From Thermodesulforhabdus norvegica (GTDB lineage Bacteria > Desulfobacterota > Syntrophobacteria > Syntrophobacterales > Thermodesulforhabdaceae): a stretch of 64,000 nt of DNA. The notes beneath the pieces are model-generated. The model made no database searches and was not told the origin of the DNA. It saw only the letters and a list, made by a program, of their open reading frames with translations. Positions 9,159 to 17,446 of the stretch are shown here, in pieces. Where the stretch lies: assembly GCF_900114975.1 (NCBI RefSeq), contig NZ_FOUU01000007.1, positions 1 to 64,000 on the forward strand. The letters run 5' to 3'. Position 1 is the stretch's first letter. Each line of letters opens with the position of its first letter. Made by a program: the position numbers and the translations under genes.

Positions 9159-10091
9159 ATGAACGATCTTAAAAGAGTTATGGTCGTCGAAGACAGTGCC
9201 ACTCAGGCTTTGCACCTCAAGGCGATACTTGAGTCTCTGGGCTATGATGTGAAGGTTGCCTCCAACGGTCGTGTTGCCCTGGATATGCTGCATGAAGATT
9301 TCTGCCGTATCGTCATAACGGACTGGATAATGCCGGAAATGGACGGGATTGAATTCTGCAAGTCTTTGCGCAGCCTTGACCTGCCGGGCTATGTTTATGT
9401 GCTTATCCTTACGGCAAGGGATAACCTTGACGATCTTGTGGAAGGGCTTGAGGCGGGTGCTGACGATTATCTTACAAAACCGGTAAATCCTGCGGAACTG
9501 GCTGCAAGGCTTAAGACGGCAAAACGAATACTGGAGCTTGAGAGTTCGTTGAGACAGCGGAACGAGGAAATAGCGCGCATGGCCGTAACGGATCAGCTTA
9601 CGGGGCTTTACAACAGGAGGTATTTCAACGAGCAGTTGCCTCTGGTGATTAAAGCGGCGGTGCGCTTTCAACAACCACTTTCTCTCATCATGATGGACAT
9701 CGACCATTTCAAATCGGTGAACGACACTTACGGACATCAGGCCGGTGATGCCGTGCTTCAGAAGTTTGCCGAAATGGTCAGATCATCTTTGAGAGCCGGC
9801 GTGGACTGGGCGGCGCGCTTCGGGGGCGAAGAATTTGCCGTTGTTATGACGAACACGGCCCTGAAAGGTGCCGAAGTGGCGGCAGAACGGCTCAGACTTC
9901 TGGTGGCCCATTCTCTTATTCCCATTCCCTCGGGCGATAAGCTTCGAATTACGGCTAGCTTTGGAGTGGCCTCGGTCACGCCCGGTTCACCCGATGAACC
10001 CACCATGGAGAAGCTGGTTGCTGCCGCCGATGAGGCTCTTTACAGGGCAAAGAGAAGAGGTAGGAATCGAGTTGTGGCCGTCGTTTTGTAA
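9159..10091 (+). CDS. REC-GGDEF response regulator, diguanylate cyclase (WspR-like)
   Basis: A receiver (Asp55 in ITDWIMPEMDG) is joined by a short helix to a GGDEF domain (VTDQLTGLYNRRYF, MDIDHFKSVNDTYGH, active site GGEEF at 222-226). It should make c-di-GMP when phosphorylated by the hybrid CheA. The inhibitory I-site RxxD that normally lies five residues before the GG[DE]EF is altered: the sequence reads RAGVD, one residue too long. GGAG 9 nt upstream supports ATG 9159. It is the last gene of the cluster, as in wspR. Biochemistry is solid by family; pathway role is inferred. Confidence 0.94.
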   Translation: MNDLKRVMVVEDSATQALHLKAILESLGYDVKVASNGRVALDMLHEDFCRIVITDWIMPEMDGIEFCKSLRSLDLPGYVYVLILTARDNLDDLVEGLEAGADDYLTKPVNPAELAARLKTAKRILELESSLRQRNEEIARMAVTDQLTGLYNRRYFNEQLPLVIKAAVRFQQPLSLIMMDIDHFKSVNDTYGHQAGDAVLQKFAEMVRSSLRAGVDWAARFGGEEFAVVMTNTALKGAEVAAERLRLLVAHSLIPIPSGDKLRITASFGVASVTPGSPDEPTMEKLVAAADEALYRAKRRGRNRVVAVVL

Positions 10092-10115
10092 TTTATCTTC
10101 GGCTTTTTCAAAAAT

Positions 10116-10144
10116 TTGACCCCGGGGAATCTTTCCGCTAGCAT
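10116..10144 (+). promoter_or_regulatory. sigma70-like promoter for the isoprenoid/haem operon
   Basis: TTGACC (10116-10121) and TAGCAT (10139-10144) are separated by exactly 17 nt. It lies in the 97-nt gap after the GGDEF gene and would drive the polyprenyl synthase and the sirohaem/haem genes. Confidence 0.55.
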
Positions 10145-10188
10145 AGACCTGGGTTTTTGAGAAAAGGAGCACAAGGGCTGGGTGTTTT

Positions 10189-11223
10189 ATGAAACCGGGG
10201 CTTGCCGAGAGGCCGTTTAATGTGCTGATTGTCAATCAGGACAGGAAGTCTATTAAAAATCGGCTTTATGAACGGGTTAAGGTTGATCTCGCCCGTATTG
10301 AGCAGGAACTCAGGGCTCAGGTTCTGAGTTCCGTTCCTCTGGCCAACACCGTTGGTAAGTATGTCATAGAAAGCGGCGGTAAGAGATTACGACCTCTCCT
10401 TACGGTTCTCTGTGCCAGATTGTGCGGTTATGATGGTGATCGGGATGTCAGGCTGGCTCTGGCCTTTGAATTTCTCCACGTTGCGACCCTCCTGCACGAC
10501 GATGTGATCGATCATGCGGAGGTAAGGCGGAATCGCCCTGCGGCCAATACTCTGTGGGGGAATCAGGCGGTTGTTCTGGTGGGAGACTACCTTTATTCCA
10601 AAGCCCTGATGCTGTCCGTCGAATACGGTGACCTGGGGATTATTGAGGTTATTACGAGAGCGGCGAATCTCATGGCCGAAGGAGAAGTCCTCCAGCTCCA
10701 GCACATAGGCAACGTCGATATGACGGAGGAGGAGTATTATCAGGTTATATGGCGAAAAACGGCAGTATTGATGAGTTCGGCCTGTAGGGCAGGAGCGATG
10801 CTGGCCGGAGCTACGCCTCATGAAGAGGCCCTTCTTAATGATTACGGATACCATCTCGGAATGGCCTTTCAGTTGATAGACGATTTGCTGGACTACAGTG
10901 GCACGGTAGAAGAGCTCGGTAAGCCGGTGGGTCTCGATTTTGCCGAGCACAAGGCGACTCTTCCCTTCATATACGCCCTGAAGAACGCCCTCGACGGCGA
11001 CCGGGAAAAACTCATAGAAGCCTTCTCTTCTGCGGAGAAAACGGCGGAAGTTTTTCAGGTGGTCAGGGAGATAGTGGAAAGGTCTGGTGGGATCGAATAC
11101 ACGGAAAGGAAGGCAAGAGAGCACATCTTGAAAGCTCATGCCTGTCTCGAAAAATTTCCCGAATCGGAAGCGAAGCGTGTGCTTTACGATCTTGCATCCT
11201 TCGTGGTTACCCGAAGGAACTGA
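10189..11223 (+). CDS. ispB: trans-polyprenyl diphosphate synthase
   Basis: This all-helical prenyltransferase elongates allylic diphosphates with isopentenyl diphosphate, probably to the octaprenyl or longer side chain of menaquinone/ubiquinone. The first Asp-rich motif is LLHDDVIDHAEVRRN, the second QLIDDLLDYSG; the GKRLRPLLT substrate-binding motif is present. Length (344 aa) is slightly above the family norm because of about 25 extra residues at the N-terminus; no better start is visible downstream, and the nearest AAGGAG is 20 nt before ATG 10189, so the start is uncertain. Exact chain length cannot be read from the sequence. Confidence 0.92.
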   Translation: MKPGLAERPFNVLIVNQDRKSIKNRLYERVKVDLARIEQELRAQVLSSVPLANTVGKYVIESGGKRLRPLLTVLCARLCGYDGDRDVRLALAFEFLHVATLLHDDVIDHAEVRRNRPAANTLWGNQAVVLVGDYLYSKALMLSVEYGDLGIIEVITRAANLMAEGEVLQLQHIGNVDMTEEEYYQVIWRKTAVLMSSACRAGAMLAGATPHEEALLNDYGYHLGMAFQLIDDLLDYSGTVEELGKPVGLDFAEHKATLPFIYALKNALDGDREKLIEAFSSAEKTAEVFQVVREIVERSGGIEYTERKAREHILKAHACLEKFPESEAKRVLYDLASFVVTRRN

Positions 11224-11240
11224 TTGCCGGAGTCTGGCGA

Positions 11241-11930
11241 ATGAAGATATACCCGGTGGGTCTCGTTATTGAGGGAAGAAAGTGCGTGGTGGTTGGGGGA
11301 GGCAGGGTTGCAGAGAGGAAGATAAAGGGTCTTATTGAAGCGGGGGCGGAGGTTTATGTTGTTGCAAGGGAAGTGAGTCCGGCGGTCGAAAAGCTGATCC
11401 GGGAAGGCAGGGTAATAGCGGCGGGCTCTGAGTATTATTCTGAAATCCTTACCGGATCGGTTCTGGTTTTTGCCGCCACCGACGACCCCGATCTGAACAA
11501 GCGTATATCGGAAGATGCCAGAAGGCGCGGGATTTTTTGCAACAACGTGACAGATCCGGCCGATGGGGACGTCATAATCCCGGCACTTTTCAGAGACGGT
11601 AATCTGATCATCGCCGTAACGACCACGGGCGCAAGTCCGGCTCTGGCGGCACGCCTCAGAGATCGAATCTCCGAAACCGTTGTTCCCGTCTGGAAGCCCT
11701 ACCTGGAATTCATGGAAAAATGGAGAAAGTTCGTTCTGGGCTGGAAGGCCTTTTCGGGCAACAGTCAGGAAATTTTGAGAAAGACGGCTTTTATTGTTTA
11801 CGACCTCATGGATCGGCATATTCCTCCTGATGAAGGACTCCCGGAACTGAAGGCCGCCTGCGAGAATCTTCTACCGATGCCTCTGCCCGATGAATTGTCC
11901 GAAGAATGGGAAGATCTATGGAAGAGCTGA
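11241..11930 (+). CDS. precorrin-2 dehydrogenase / sirohydrochlorin ferrochelatase-like (sirohaem synthase N-terminal type)
   Basis: This resembles Met8p and the N-terminal part of CysG. A Rossmann fold starts with VVVGGGRVAERKIKGLIEAG, followed by ATDDPDLNKRIS and the family motif FCNNVTDPADGDVIIPA and TTGASPALAARLRDRI. It oxidises precorrin-2 with NAD and may chelate iron to give sirohaem. The uroporphyrinogen methyltransferase half of CysG is absent. Immediately downstream are ccsA and hemA, so the cluster serves tetrapyrrole and cytochrome supply. In sulfate reducers the same intermediates also feed the alternative haem route. Confidence 0.92.
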   Translation: MKIYPVGLVIEGRKCVVVGGGRVAERKIKGLIEAGAEVYVVAREVSPAVEKLIREGRVIAAGSEYYSEILTGSVLVFAATDDPDLNKRISEDARRRGIFCNNVTDPADGDVIIPALFRDGNLIIAVTTTGASPALAARLRDRISETVVPVWKPYLEFMEKWRKFVLGWKAFSGNSQEILRKTAFIVYDLMDRHIPPDEGLPELKAACENLLPMPLPDELSEEWEDLWKS

Positions 11931-12742
11931 CATCTTTTATGTCCCTGGCAGCCTATCTGGCGGGGACGGCAGGCTATATTGCTACGGTTTTCCGCAGGAG
12001 ACCCGAGGTAGAGCGTTTTGCCTTTTACGCCGTCGTATTTGCTGCGCTGTTGCACCTGACGGGCCTTTTGCTCGGTACCATCTTTCACGGCCGCGTAACC
12101 TTCACCTCCAGCAAAACCGTTCTTTCTCTCTTCACATTTCTGGTGGTAGCCCTCTTTATCTGTCTGAGGTTTCGATTCAGGACGGCCGTTCTGGGAGTCT
12201 TTATCCTGCCCCTCGTGGTAATTTGCATGGTCGGTTCCCTCGCCATACCCGCCTCTCTTATCCCGGAAAATCCTGCTCTTAGAAACGGATGGGTTCTTTT
12301 TCATCTTGTAACGATCGTTATTGCCTATGCTTTTTTTGCCGTGTCCTTCTGTGTCAGCGTGGTTTACCTCTTCCACGAAAAGGCCCTGAAAGAAAAATCC
12401 TATCATCGGCTTATGGAAAGAATGCCGTCTCTCGAGTTCCTTGATCGAATTAATCATGTCTGCATTGCCCTTGGATTTCCTTTTATGACCGTGGGGCTGA
12501 TAACGGGTTTTGCCGCGGCGAGGTTTCTCTGGGACAGGTTCTGGAGCGGGGATCCCAAAGAGATTTTTTCCCTGATTACCTGGGTGATATATGCGGTGCT
12601 CTTTCACGAGCGGCTTGCCGTGGGGTGGCGTGGACGGCGTGCTTCATGGCTGGCCATATGCGGATTTATCTGTGTGATGGCAACCTTTCTGGGGGTAAAT
12701 CTTGTGATTAAAGGTCATCACACCACCTTTGTGGGCAGGTGA
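11918..12742 (+). CDS. CcsA/HemX-type cytochrome c assembly membrane protein
   Basis: About eight transmembrane helices. The C-terminal half has the family pattern LWDRFWSGDPKEIFSLITW, a variant of the Trp-rich haem-handling WWD motif. His residues lie in HLVTIVIAYAFFA, HERLAVGW and GHHTTF. Full CcsA proteins deliver haem to apocytochromes c in system II; the short relatives beside hemA (HemX) may instead affect glutamyl-tRNA reductase levels, and the two cannot be separated by eye. Start is ATG 11918 (GGGAAG upstream) or ATG 11906; both overlap the preceding gene. The hemA start follows after 4 nt. Confidence 0.88.
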   Translation: MEELTSFMSLAAYLAGTAGYIATVFRRRPEVERFAFYAVVFAALLHLTGLLLGTIFHGRVTFTSSKTVLSLFTFLVVALFICLRFRFRTAVLGVFILPLVVICMVGSLAIPASLIPENPALRNGWVLFHLVTIVIAYAFFAVSFCVSVVYLFHEKALKEKSYHRLMERMPSLEFLDRINHVCIALGFPFMTVGLITGFAAARFLWDRFWSGDPKEIFSLITWVIYAVLFHERLAVGWRGRRASWLAICGFICVMATFLGVNLVIKGHHTTFVGR

Positions 12743-12746
12743 TACT

Positions 12747-14111
12747 ATGACGGAGAAGAATATTGTACTTGTCGGCATGAATCACAGGACTGCACCTGTG
12801 GAGTTAAGGGAAAAGCTGGCCCTGAGGTGTTCCGGCGATGTTCCCTACGCGGACCTGCGCCAGGTGCTCACGGGTAGCGGAGGCCGTGAATATATGGTTC
12901 TTTCCACCTGCAACCGTGTTGAGTTCCTCGTGGTTTCGGAAGATATCGACCTGTCGGTGAATCGGGTTATGTCCTTTATTTCTGAGGCTTTTCCGGGACA
13001 GGATGTTCGTGATTTTCTTTATGTTTTCAAAGGCAGAGATGCCGTAAGGCATATATTCAGGGTGGCTTCCGGGCTTGATTCGATGGTCATGGGAGAACCG
13101 CAGATTCTGGGGCAGGTAAAGGAGGCTTATCGTAAGGCTACCTTAAACAAGACCACGGGCGTCATCTTAAACCGCCTGCTCCACAAGTCCTTTTCCGTTG
13201 CCAAAAGGGTTCGTACGGAAACGGGCATAGGGTGTCATGCCGTTTCGGTGAGCTATGCCGCCGTGGAGCTGGCCAGGAGGATCTTCGGGAGTCTTACGGA
13301 CAGGCACGTTCTGCTCATAGGTGCGGGGGAAATGGCAGAGCTCGCGGCGGAACATCTCGTTGCCGGCGGTGCCTCTAAGGTGACCGTTACGAACCGCACC
13401 GTTGAGCGGGCCGTCGAAATTGCAAGAAGGTTTGGAGCCTCCACGATACCCTTTGACCAGTTTCTCGAAGGGTTTGCCGTGGCCGATATCGTCATTTCGT
13501 CAACGGGATCTGCGGAGCCGATCGTCAGGAAAAGCGATCTGCGACCGGTGATGAGGAAGCGCAAACAGAGGCCGCTTTTCATAATAGATATTGCGGTTCC
13601 GAGGGATGTTGAGCCGGAAGTCAACGATCTGGACAATGTTTTTCTTTACGACATCGATGATCTTCAGGAAGTTGTGGAAAGGAACAGAAGAAAACGCAGG
13701 AAAGAGGCAGAGCTGGCGGAGCATATCGTCGAAGAGGAGACGGTAAAATTTCTGGAGTGGCTTCAGACCCTTGACGTGGTTCCCACGATCATTGCTCTCC
13801 GCCACAAGGCAGAACAGATCAGACAGCAGGAACTCAGAAAAACCTTTTCTCACATGCCTCACCTTTCTGAAGATGATCGCAAAGCCATATCCGTGATGGC
13901 CGAAGCGATAGTGAAAAAGCTTCTTCACGACCCCATAATGTTCTTGAAAAACAAAGCGGCACGTCCCTCCAGGGAGTTCTACGTTGATACCGTACAGCAG
14001 ATATTTAATCTACCCGAGTCTGACCGCCATCCAATGCGCTCTCTTGACCCCCCTGAGCCCGAATGTTATGAGTCGGAAAGATATTACCTGGATCGTGACC
14101 GGCGATCCTGA
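12747..14111 (+). CDS. hemA: glutamyl-tRNA reductase
   Basis: First step of C5-pathway haem synthesis: glutamyl-tRNA(Glu) is reduced by NADPH to glutamate-1-semialdehyde. Family motifs are clear: GMNHRTAPVELREKLA, STCNRVEFLV with the catalytic Cys, the stretch GLDSMVMGEPQILGQVKEAY, NADP-binding VLLIGAGEMAELAAEHL, and the C-terminal dimerisation helices. Length (454 aa) is normal with a short C-terminal extension. ATG 12747 is preceded by GGCAGGTG. It lies directly behind a CcsA/HemX gene, a pairing seen in many bacteria. Confidence 0.98.
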   Translation: MTEKNIVLVGMNHRTAPVELREKLALRCSGDVPYADLRQVLTGSGGREYMVLSTCNRVEFLVVSEDIDLSVNRVMSFISEAFPGQDVRDFLYVFKGRDAVRHIFRVASGLDSMVMGEPQILGQVKEAYRKATLNKTTGVILNRLLHKSFSVAKRVRTETGIGCHAVSVSYAAVELARRIFGSLTDRHVLLIGAGEMAELAAEHLVAGGASKVTVTNRTVERAVEIARRFGASTIPFDQFLEGFAVADIVISSTGSAEPIVRKSDLRPVMRKRKQRPLFIIDIAVPRDVEPEVNDLDNVFLYDIDDLQEVVERNRRKRRKEAELAEHIVEEETVKFLEWLQTLDVVPTIIALRHKAEQIRQQELRKTFSHMPHLSEDDRKAISVMAEAIVKKLLHDPIMFLKNKAARPSREFYVDTVQQIFNLPESDRHPMRSLDPPEPECYESERYYLDRDRRS

Positions 14112-14134
14112 TTCTTGTATTGAGAGGATTGGTC

Positions 14135-14539
14135 ATGGCTGAGATTATAGATCTGAGGTCACGGGCGGAGAATATCAGGCAGAGTCAGGACGCCCGGCTT
14201 CGGATTGCAAAGCTAAACGCCGTAAGGAAGCATTTTCAGTGCATGCGCTGTGCTTTCCGGTGTGCCCGATGTGGAAGCCAGCTCGGCGATGAAGATCGAA
14301 ATGTGGGCGAACCCTATAATGCTCCTTATGCCTTCTGCAGGATCTGTTATGAGGAATACAGAGAATATAGAAAGAAAAAGTCCGGGCAACCCGGAAATCC
14401 CGATTATTACTGGCATAACGAGGCCTGGATGCAGCTCTGGGATGCCTGGCTTGATTATCAGGAGAAAATGGAAAAATATAGAAGTTCTCCTGAATTTCTG
14501 AGGCTTCTGGAAGAAGTCGAAAGCTTTATGGAAAGATAA
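14135..14539 (+). CDS. zinc-ribbon hypothetical protein
   Basis: Not recognised as a named family. The central part has CMRCAFRCARCGSQL and FCRICYEEYREY, which together form a plausible four-Cys zinc site with extra cysteines. The rest is charged and helical, with a Trp/Tyr-rich stretch (DYYWHNEAWMQLWDAWLDY). AGAGG precedes ATG 14135, which I prefer to the upstream ATG 14120. It lies between hemA and tatA in the same direction and may be cotranscribed. A role in assembly or regulation would be a guess. Confidence 0.8.
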   Translation: MAEIIDLRSRAENIRQSQDARLRIAKLNAVRKHFQCMRCAFRCARCGSQLGDEDRNVGEPYNAPYAFCRICYEEYREYRKKKSGQPGNPDYYWHNEAWMQLWDAWLDYQEKMEKYRSSPEFLRLLEEVESFMER

Positions 14540-14551
14540 GGGGGGCTGGAC

Positions 14552-14779
14552 GTGATTGGTGGAATAGGCATGCCGGAACTTCTGGTGATACTTTTTATCG
14601 TTCTGATCATCTTCGGAGCGGGTAAACTGCCTGAAATCGGGGCGGGGCTGGGCAAGGGCATAAGAAATTTTAAAAAGGCCGTTCAGGAACCGACCGAATC
14701 CATTACCCAGCACAGTGACACCTTGAAATCTTCTAATGCTGAGTCCGAAGAAAAAGCAAAGGCCGATAAGGTCGATTAG
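14552..14779 (+). CDS. tatA: twin-arginine translocase subunit TatA/TatE
   Basis: Classic small TatA: a short N-terminus, one membrane helix ([15 protein letters not shown]), the hinge with [20 protein letters not shown] forming the amphipathic helix, then an acidic disordered tail. TatA oligomers make the pore for folded, cofactor-bearing proteins at the inner membrane. The start is GTG 14552 after a G-rich site. tatB and tatC are not in the window. Grouping with haem genes fits export of redox proteins. Confidence 0.95.
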   Translation: MIGGIGMPELLVILFIVLIIFGAGKLPEIGAGLGKGIRNFKKAVQEPTESITQHSDTLKSSNAESEEKAKADKVD

Positions 14780-14992
14780 AAAAGAGTGTGATCTGCCGGT
14801 CGGACCGCCTTTACTTGAAACTTCCGAAAGACCGGTTTTTCTCGGAAAATAAAGGGTTGGCCTGATAAAGGGTCCTTTGGGCAAGGAACGATCTTTCGGC
14901 CTATGGTTGCGGACAAAGGCAGGATTGGCTATTTTGTAAAAAGGATTCCGAAGACCGGGAGAACATGAACGAATAAGGAAAGGGGAAGTGAA
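14780..14992. other. 213-nt intergenic region
   Basis: No open frame with a plausible start, no tRNA and no convincing Rho-independent terminator are visible. There are short inverted repeats (CGGTCGGACCG near 14800) but nothing that resembles a known riboswitch. Confidence 0.4.
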
Positions 14993-15178
14993 ATGAGCGA
15001 ATGGGCCTGGCGTTTCGGCATGATAATCCTTTTCGGTGTGCCGGCAATTATAGGCGGTGGTCTGGTGTGGCACTTTGTGGAGAACTGGGTTGGGGTTATC
15101 GTTTATGAGGTCTTTCTGCTCTTTGTTTTGAGCTGGGTGTTGGCCAGGGGAGATAAGTTGAAGGAAGAGCACCATTAA
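14993..15178 (+). CDS. small two-helix membrane protein
   Basis: Sixty-one residues with two predicted membrane helices (FGMIILFGVPAIIGGGLVW and VGVIVYEVFLLFVLSWVLA) and a short charged His-containing tail. AAAGGGGAAGTGAA before the ATG is a good ribosome-binding site. It is followed after 18 nt by a small Cys-rich protein gene and they may form one transcript ending at the terminator at 15420. I do not recognise a family. Confidence 0.7.
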   Translation: MSEWAWRFGMIILFGVPAIIGGGLVWHFVENWVGVIVYEVFLLFVLSWVLARGDKLKEEHH

Positions 15179-15196
15179 GTGAGGTGAGGAGTGGGT

Positions 15197-15400
15197 ATGG
15201 AGTGTAAGAAGGAGAAAAATCTTGAGAAATGTTCATGCAGTTATGAACCCTGCAACAGGAAGGGCATATGCTGTGAATGCCTTGCCTACCACCTGAAAAG
15301 CCGTCAACTTCCGGGGTGCTGTTTTCCGCCCGATGCCGAAAGGACCTACGATCGATCCTTTGAGCATTTTGCCCGCCTCGTACAGGAAGGAAAGGTTTAA
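15197..15400 (+). CDS. small Cys-rich protein (DUF6485-like)
   Basis: Sixty-seven residues, with seven cysteines in the first 50: CKKEKNLEKCSCSYEPC, RKGICCECLAYHL and PGCCFPPDAERTYDRSF. This matches my recollection of the DUF6485 family, found in anaerobic bacteria and without known function. The cysteines probably bind a metal. GAGGAG 6 nt before ATG 15197 decides the start over GTG 15191. Confidence 0.82.
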   Translation: MECKKEKNLEKCSCSYEPCNRKGICCECLAYHLKSRQLPGCCFPPDAERTYDRSFEHFARLVQEGKV

Positions 15401-15419
15401 CTCTGCCTTGATGTCCCTA

Positions 15420-15443
15420 CCCCGGGGCCGAACCCGGGGTTTT
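15420..15443 (+). terminator. Rho-independent terminator
   Basis: CCCCGGG (15420-15426) pairs with CCCGGGG (15433-15439) over a 6-nt loop and is followed by TTTT. It lies 20 nt after the Cys-rich gene and just before the secreted-protein gene. Confidence 0.75.
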
Positions 15444-15459
15444 AAAAAGGAGGATAACC

Positions 15460-16491
15460 GTGAAAAAGAAGCTTCTTTTTTTGGTGATAATTTCCGGTTT
15501 TTTGGGTCTTAATTCGGCGGCTTTTTCAATGCAGGTGGCCTCTCAATTTACCAAAGCCTATGTCGTACCTTCAGGTGGCTCCGTAAACATGGGATTCGTT
15601 CTCACTCACCCCGAAAAGGTTCTCGTACGAGCCCTGGGCCCCTCTGTTCAGAGTGCCTTTGGACAGGTTATCGGCGATCCGCTGTTGAGAATTTACGACA
15701 TAAACCTGAACGTTATTTCCGAAAACGACAACTGGAAGGATAACCCTGCAAAGGGAGAGATCGAACAAACGGGGTTAGCACCCTCTAACGATTACGAATC
15801 CGCCGTTATAGTGGAACTCGATCCGGGGCTCTACAGTGTTGAGGCCGTTTCGGCACGGGGAGAGGCGGGAAATTTACTAGTTGAGTTATATTCTCTGGGG
15901 CAGGCATCCGCTGTGTACGACGATTTTACGCTTTCGGTTCTGGATGCAGAAAAATGGAACATAACGGCTGGAAACCCTGTCACCGTGGATGGACAGTATC
16001 TTCAATGCGTGACGTCTACTTACGTTGAAAGTGGAAGAACCTATCTGTGTTCCATCTCATCTACATCGTCGGATTACGAATGGGGAGTTGCCCTTCAGGA
16101 GACACCCGGAGTCACGGAAAGCCCTCTTTTTGTAAGACGCTGTCTTGGAAGAAAAGAAGGTGTAAAGGTATGTGCGGAGTTTGAGGTAATGTCGAACAGA
16201 AATGTCTATGCCCGGATAGTTCAGGAAGGAGCCGACGGGCTTCCTCAGGCGGTAACTTTCAGTGAAAAAATAGGAACCTTAAGCACGGGTGCTTTCGTTT
16301 CCTTTGCGGTGGATATGGTCTCCAGAACGGTAAGCTTCGTTTTTTCATCTCAGGGTACCGATACCATTATAACCGTGGCGCGCTCCTTTGGGGATCTCGA
16401 GGAGGTGTTTTCTCAGTCGCCCCTTGTTATCTATTCCACCGGAACAAGCCCCTCAAAAAGAAGCTTTCTGGTGGACTACGTAGAGAATTAG
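15460..16491 (+). CDS. secreted two-domain beta protein, function unknown
   Basis: A signal peptide (MKKKLLFLVIISGFLGLNSAAF) is followed by two parts. Residues about 30-150 contain KVLVRALGPSVQSAFG and ISENDNWKDNP, a motif pair seen in secreted or surface proteins of several phyla. Residues about 160-343 look like a beta-sandwich of laminin-G/concanavalin type (DDFTLSVLDAEKWNI, FAVDMVSRTVSFVF). GTG 15460 follows AAGGAGG. No anchor or sorting signal is visible, so it is probably periplasmic or released. It has its own transcript, being behind a terminator and convergent with the next gene. Confidence 0.8.
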   Translation: MKKKLLFLVIISGFLGLNSAAFSMQVASQFTKAYVVPSGGSVNMGFVLTHPEKVLVRALGPSVQSAFGQVIGDPLLRIYDINLNVISENDNWKDNPAKGEIEQTGLAPSNDYESAVIVELDPGLYSVEAVSARGEAGNLLVELYSLGQASAVYDDFTLSVLDAEKWNITAGNPVTVDGQYLQCVTSTYVESGRTYLCSISSTSSDYEWGVALQETPGVTESPLFVRRCLGRKEGVKVCAEFEVMSNRNVYARIVQEGADGLPQAVTFSEKIGTLSTGAFVSFAVDMVSRTVSFVFSSQGTDTIITVARSFGDLEEVFSQSPLVIYSTGTSPSKRSFLVDYVEN

Positions 16492-17066
16492 CCCTGCTGT
16501 TCCTCGAACCTGATCGTGTCGAGGGCATCGGCAAATTCGTCTCTTTTAGCTACCACTTCTCCAATGCGCCTGAAATGAGGAAACATCAGAACGGTGGGCA
16601 GTTCGGATAGTTCATCCTCCACGAGGAATTTGTCGTTAATTTCCGTACAGACGACCTTGCCGATGACGAGAACGTATCTTTCTCCCGGGACCTCCCTGTC
16701 CAGTCTTGCTTCAATCCAGCCTACGGCGTCTCTGATTCTCGGAGGAGCAACACGGCGAGAAGAAATCGTCTCGATGTGTTCCATTTCCAGCTCGTTAACA
16801 TCAGGCGGGTAACTCCTGGCCGTCCGGATGGCCTTTCTCAGTATTGAAGGGCCGATTACGTTGACGACGAACTCGCCCGTTTCACGGATGTTTTTCAGGG
16901 TGTCCCGGGGCAGGGCCGAGGCAATAGCTATCAGGTCAAGAGGGCGAAGGATTGGTATAACGCAGCTATAAGGCGCTGCATTGGCTATGCCCCGGGAACT
17001 TATTGTGGTTATTACCGTTACCGGTAGAGGCAGAATCTTTTTGAACATTTCCGGTTGAAGCTCCAT
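16488..17066 (-). CDS. flavin reductase-like domain protein
   Basis: A single flavin reductase-like (split-barrel, FMN-binding) domain of 192 residues, with VTVITTISSRGIANAAPYS near the N-terminus, the ARPRDTLKN-like phosphate region (SALPRDTLKNIRETGEFVVN) and GWIEARLDREV further on. Such proteins reduce flavin or bind FMN in oxidoreductase complexes of anaerobes. It is the third gene of an operon led by a TetR regulator and a zinc-ribbon/winged-helix protein. GGAGGAGG precedes the ATG. It overlaps the convergent secreted-protein gene by 4 nt. Confidence 0.9.
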   Translation of the reverse strand: MELQPEMFKKILPLPVTVITTISSRGIANAAPYSCVIPILRPLDLIAIASALPRDTLKNIRETGEFVVNVIGPSILRKAIRTARSYPPDVNELEMEHIETISSRRVAPPRIRDAVGWIEARLDREVPGERYVLVIGKVVCTEINDKFLVEDELSELPTVLMFPHFRRIGEVVAKRDEFADALDTIRFEEQQG

Positions 17067-17086
17067 GACGATACCTCCTCCGGTTC

Positions 17087-17446
17087 TTAAGAAGCAGAAT
17101 CAAAAAGGGTGTAACAAACCCTATCACCCTGCTTACAGGCTCTGGCCAGCTCCATGTGCCTCAGGGCGGCGAAGTTAGTCCTGAAATCCGTCTCCGTAAT
17201 ACCCAGCTCGTTGCAGATCTCTTCTGCCGTGACGGGACCGCGCTCTTTGATGAGTTTGAGAATTTTCTCCTGAATCGGGGTGAGAACCGGTTTCTGTTTT
17301 GTAAGGCTTTTGGCCGTGTGAACCGCCCAGGGATCGCAGGGTTTCGGGGCGGCGACTATATCGAGATAGCAGTCCTCACAGAGTTCCATCCCCGCGTGAT
17401 GGTAAACGTCTCCGTTTAAAGTGGTCCCACATTTTGCACACTTCAT
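17087..17446 (-). CDS. zinc-ribbon plus winged-helix protein
   Basis: The N-terminal 35 residues carry a treble-clef/LIM-like pair, MKCAKCGTTL and GMELCEDCYLD. After a linker, residues 55-119 form a winged helix (LTPIQEKILKLIKERGPVTA, EEICNELGITETDFRTNFAA). It is probably a metal- or redox-responsive transcription factor or accessory. Its ATG overlaps the TetR stop by 4 nt, so both are made together. No ligand can be assigned. Confidence 0.8.
   Translation of the reverse strand: MKCAKCGTTLNGDVYHHAGMELCEDCYLDIVAAPKPCDPWAVHTAKSLTKQKPVLTPIQEKILKLIKERGPVTAEEICNELGITETDFRTNFAALRHMELARACKQGDRVCYTLFDSAS

Noticed and set aside
14213-15175. Minus-strand open frame of 320 codons
   Set aside because: It runs antisense through three plus-strand genes, one of which is clearly tatA, and has no family-like sequence.
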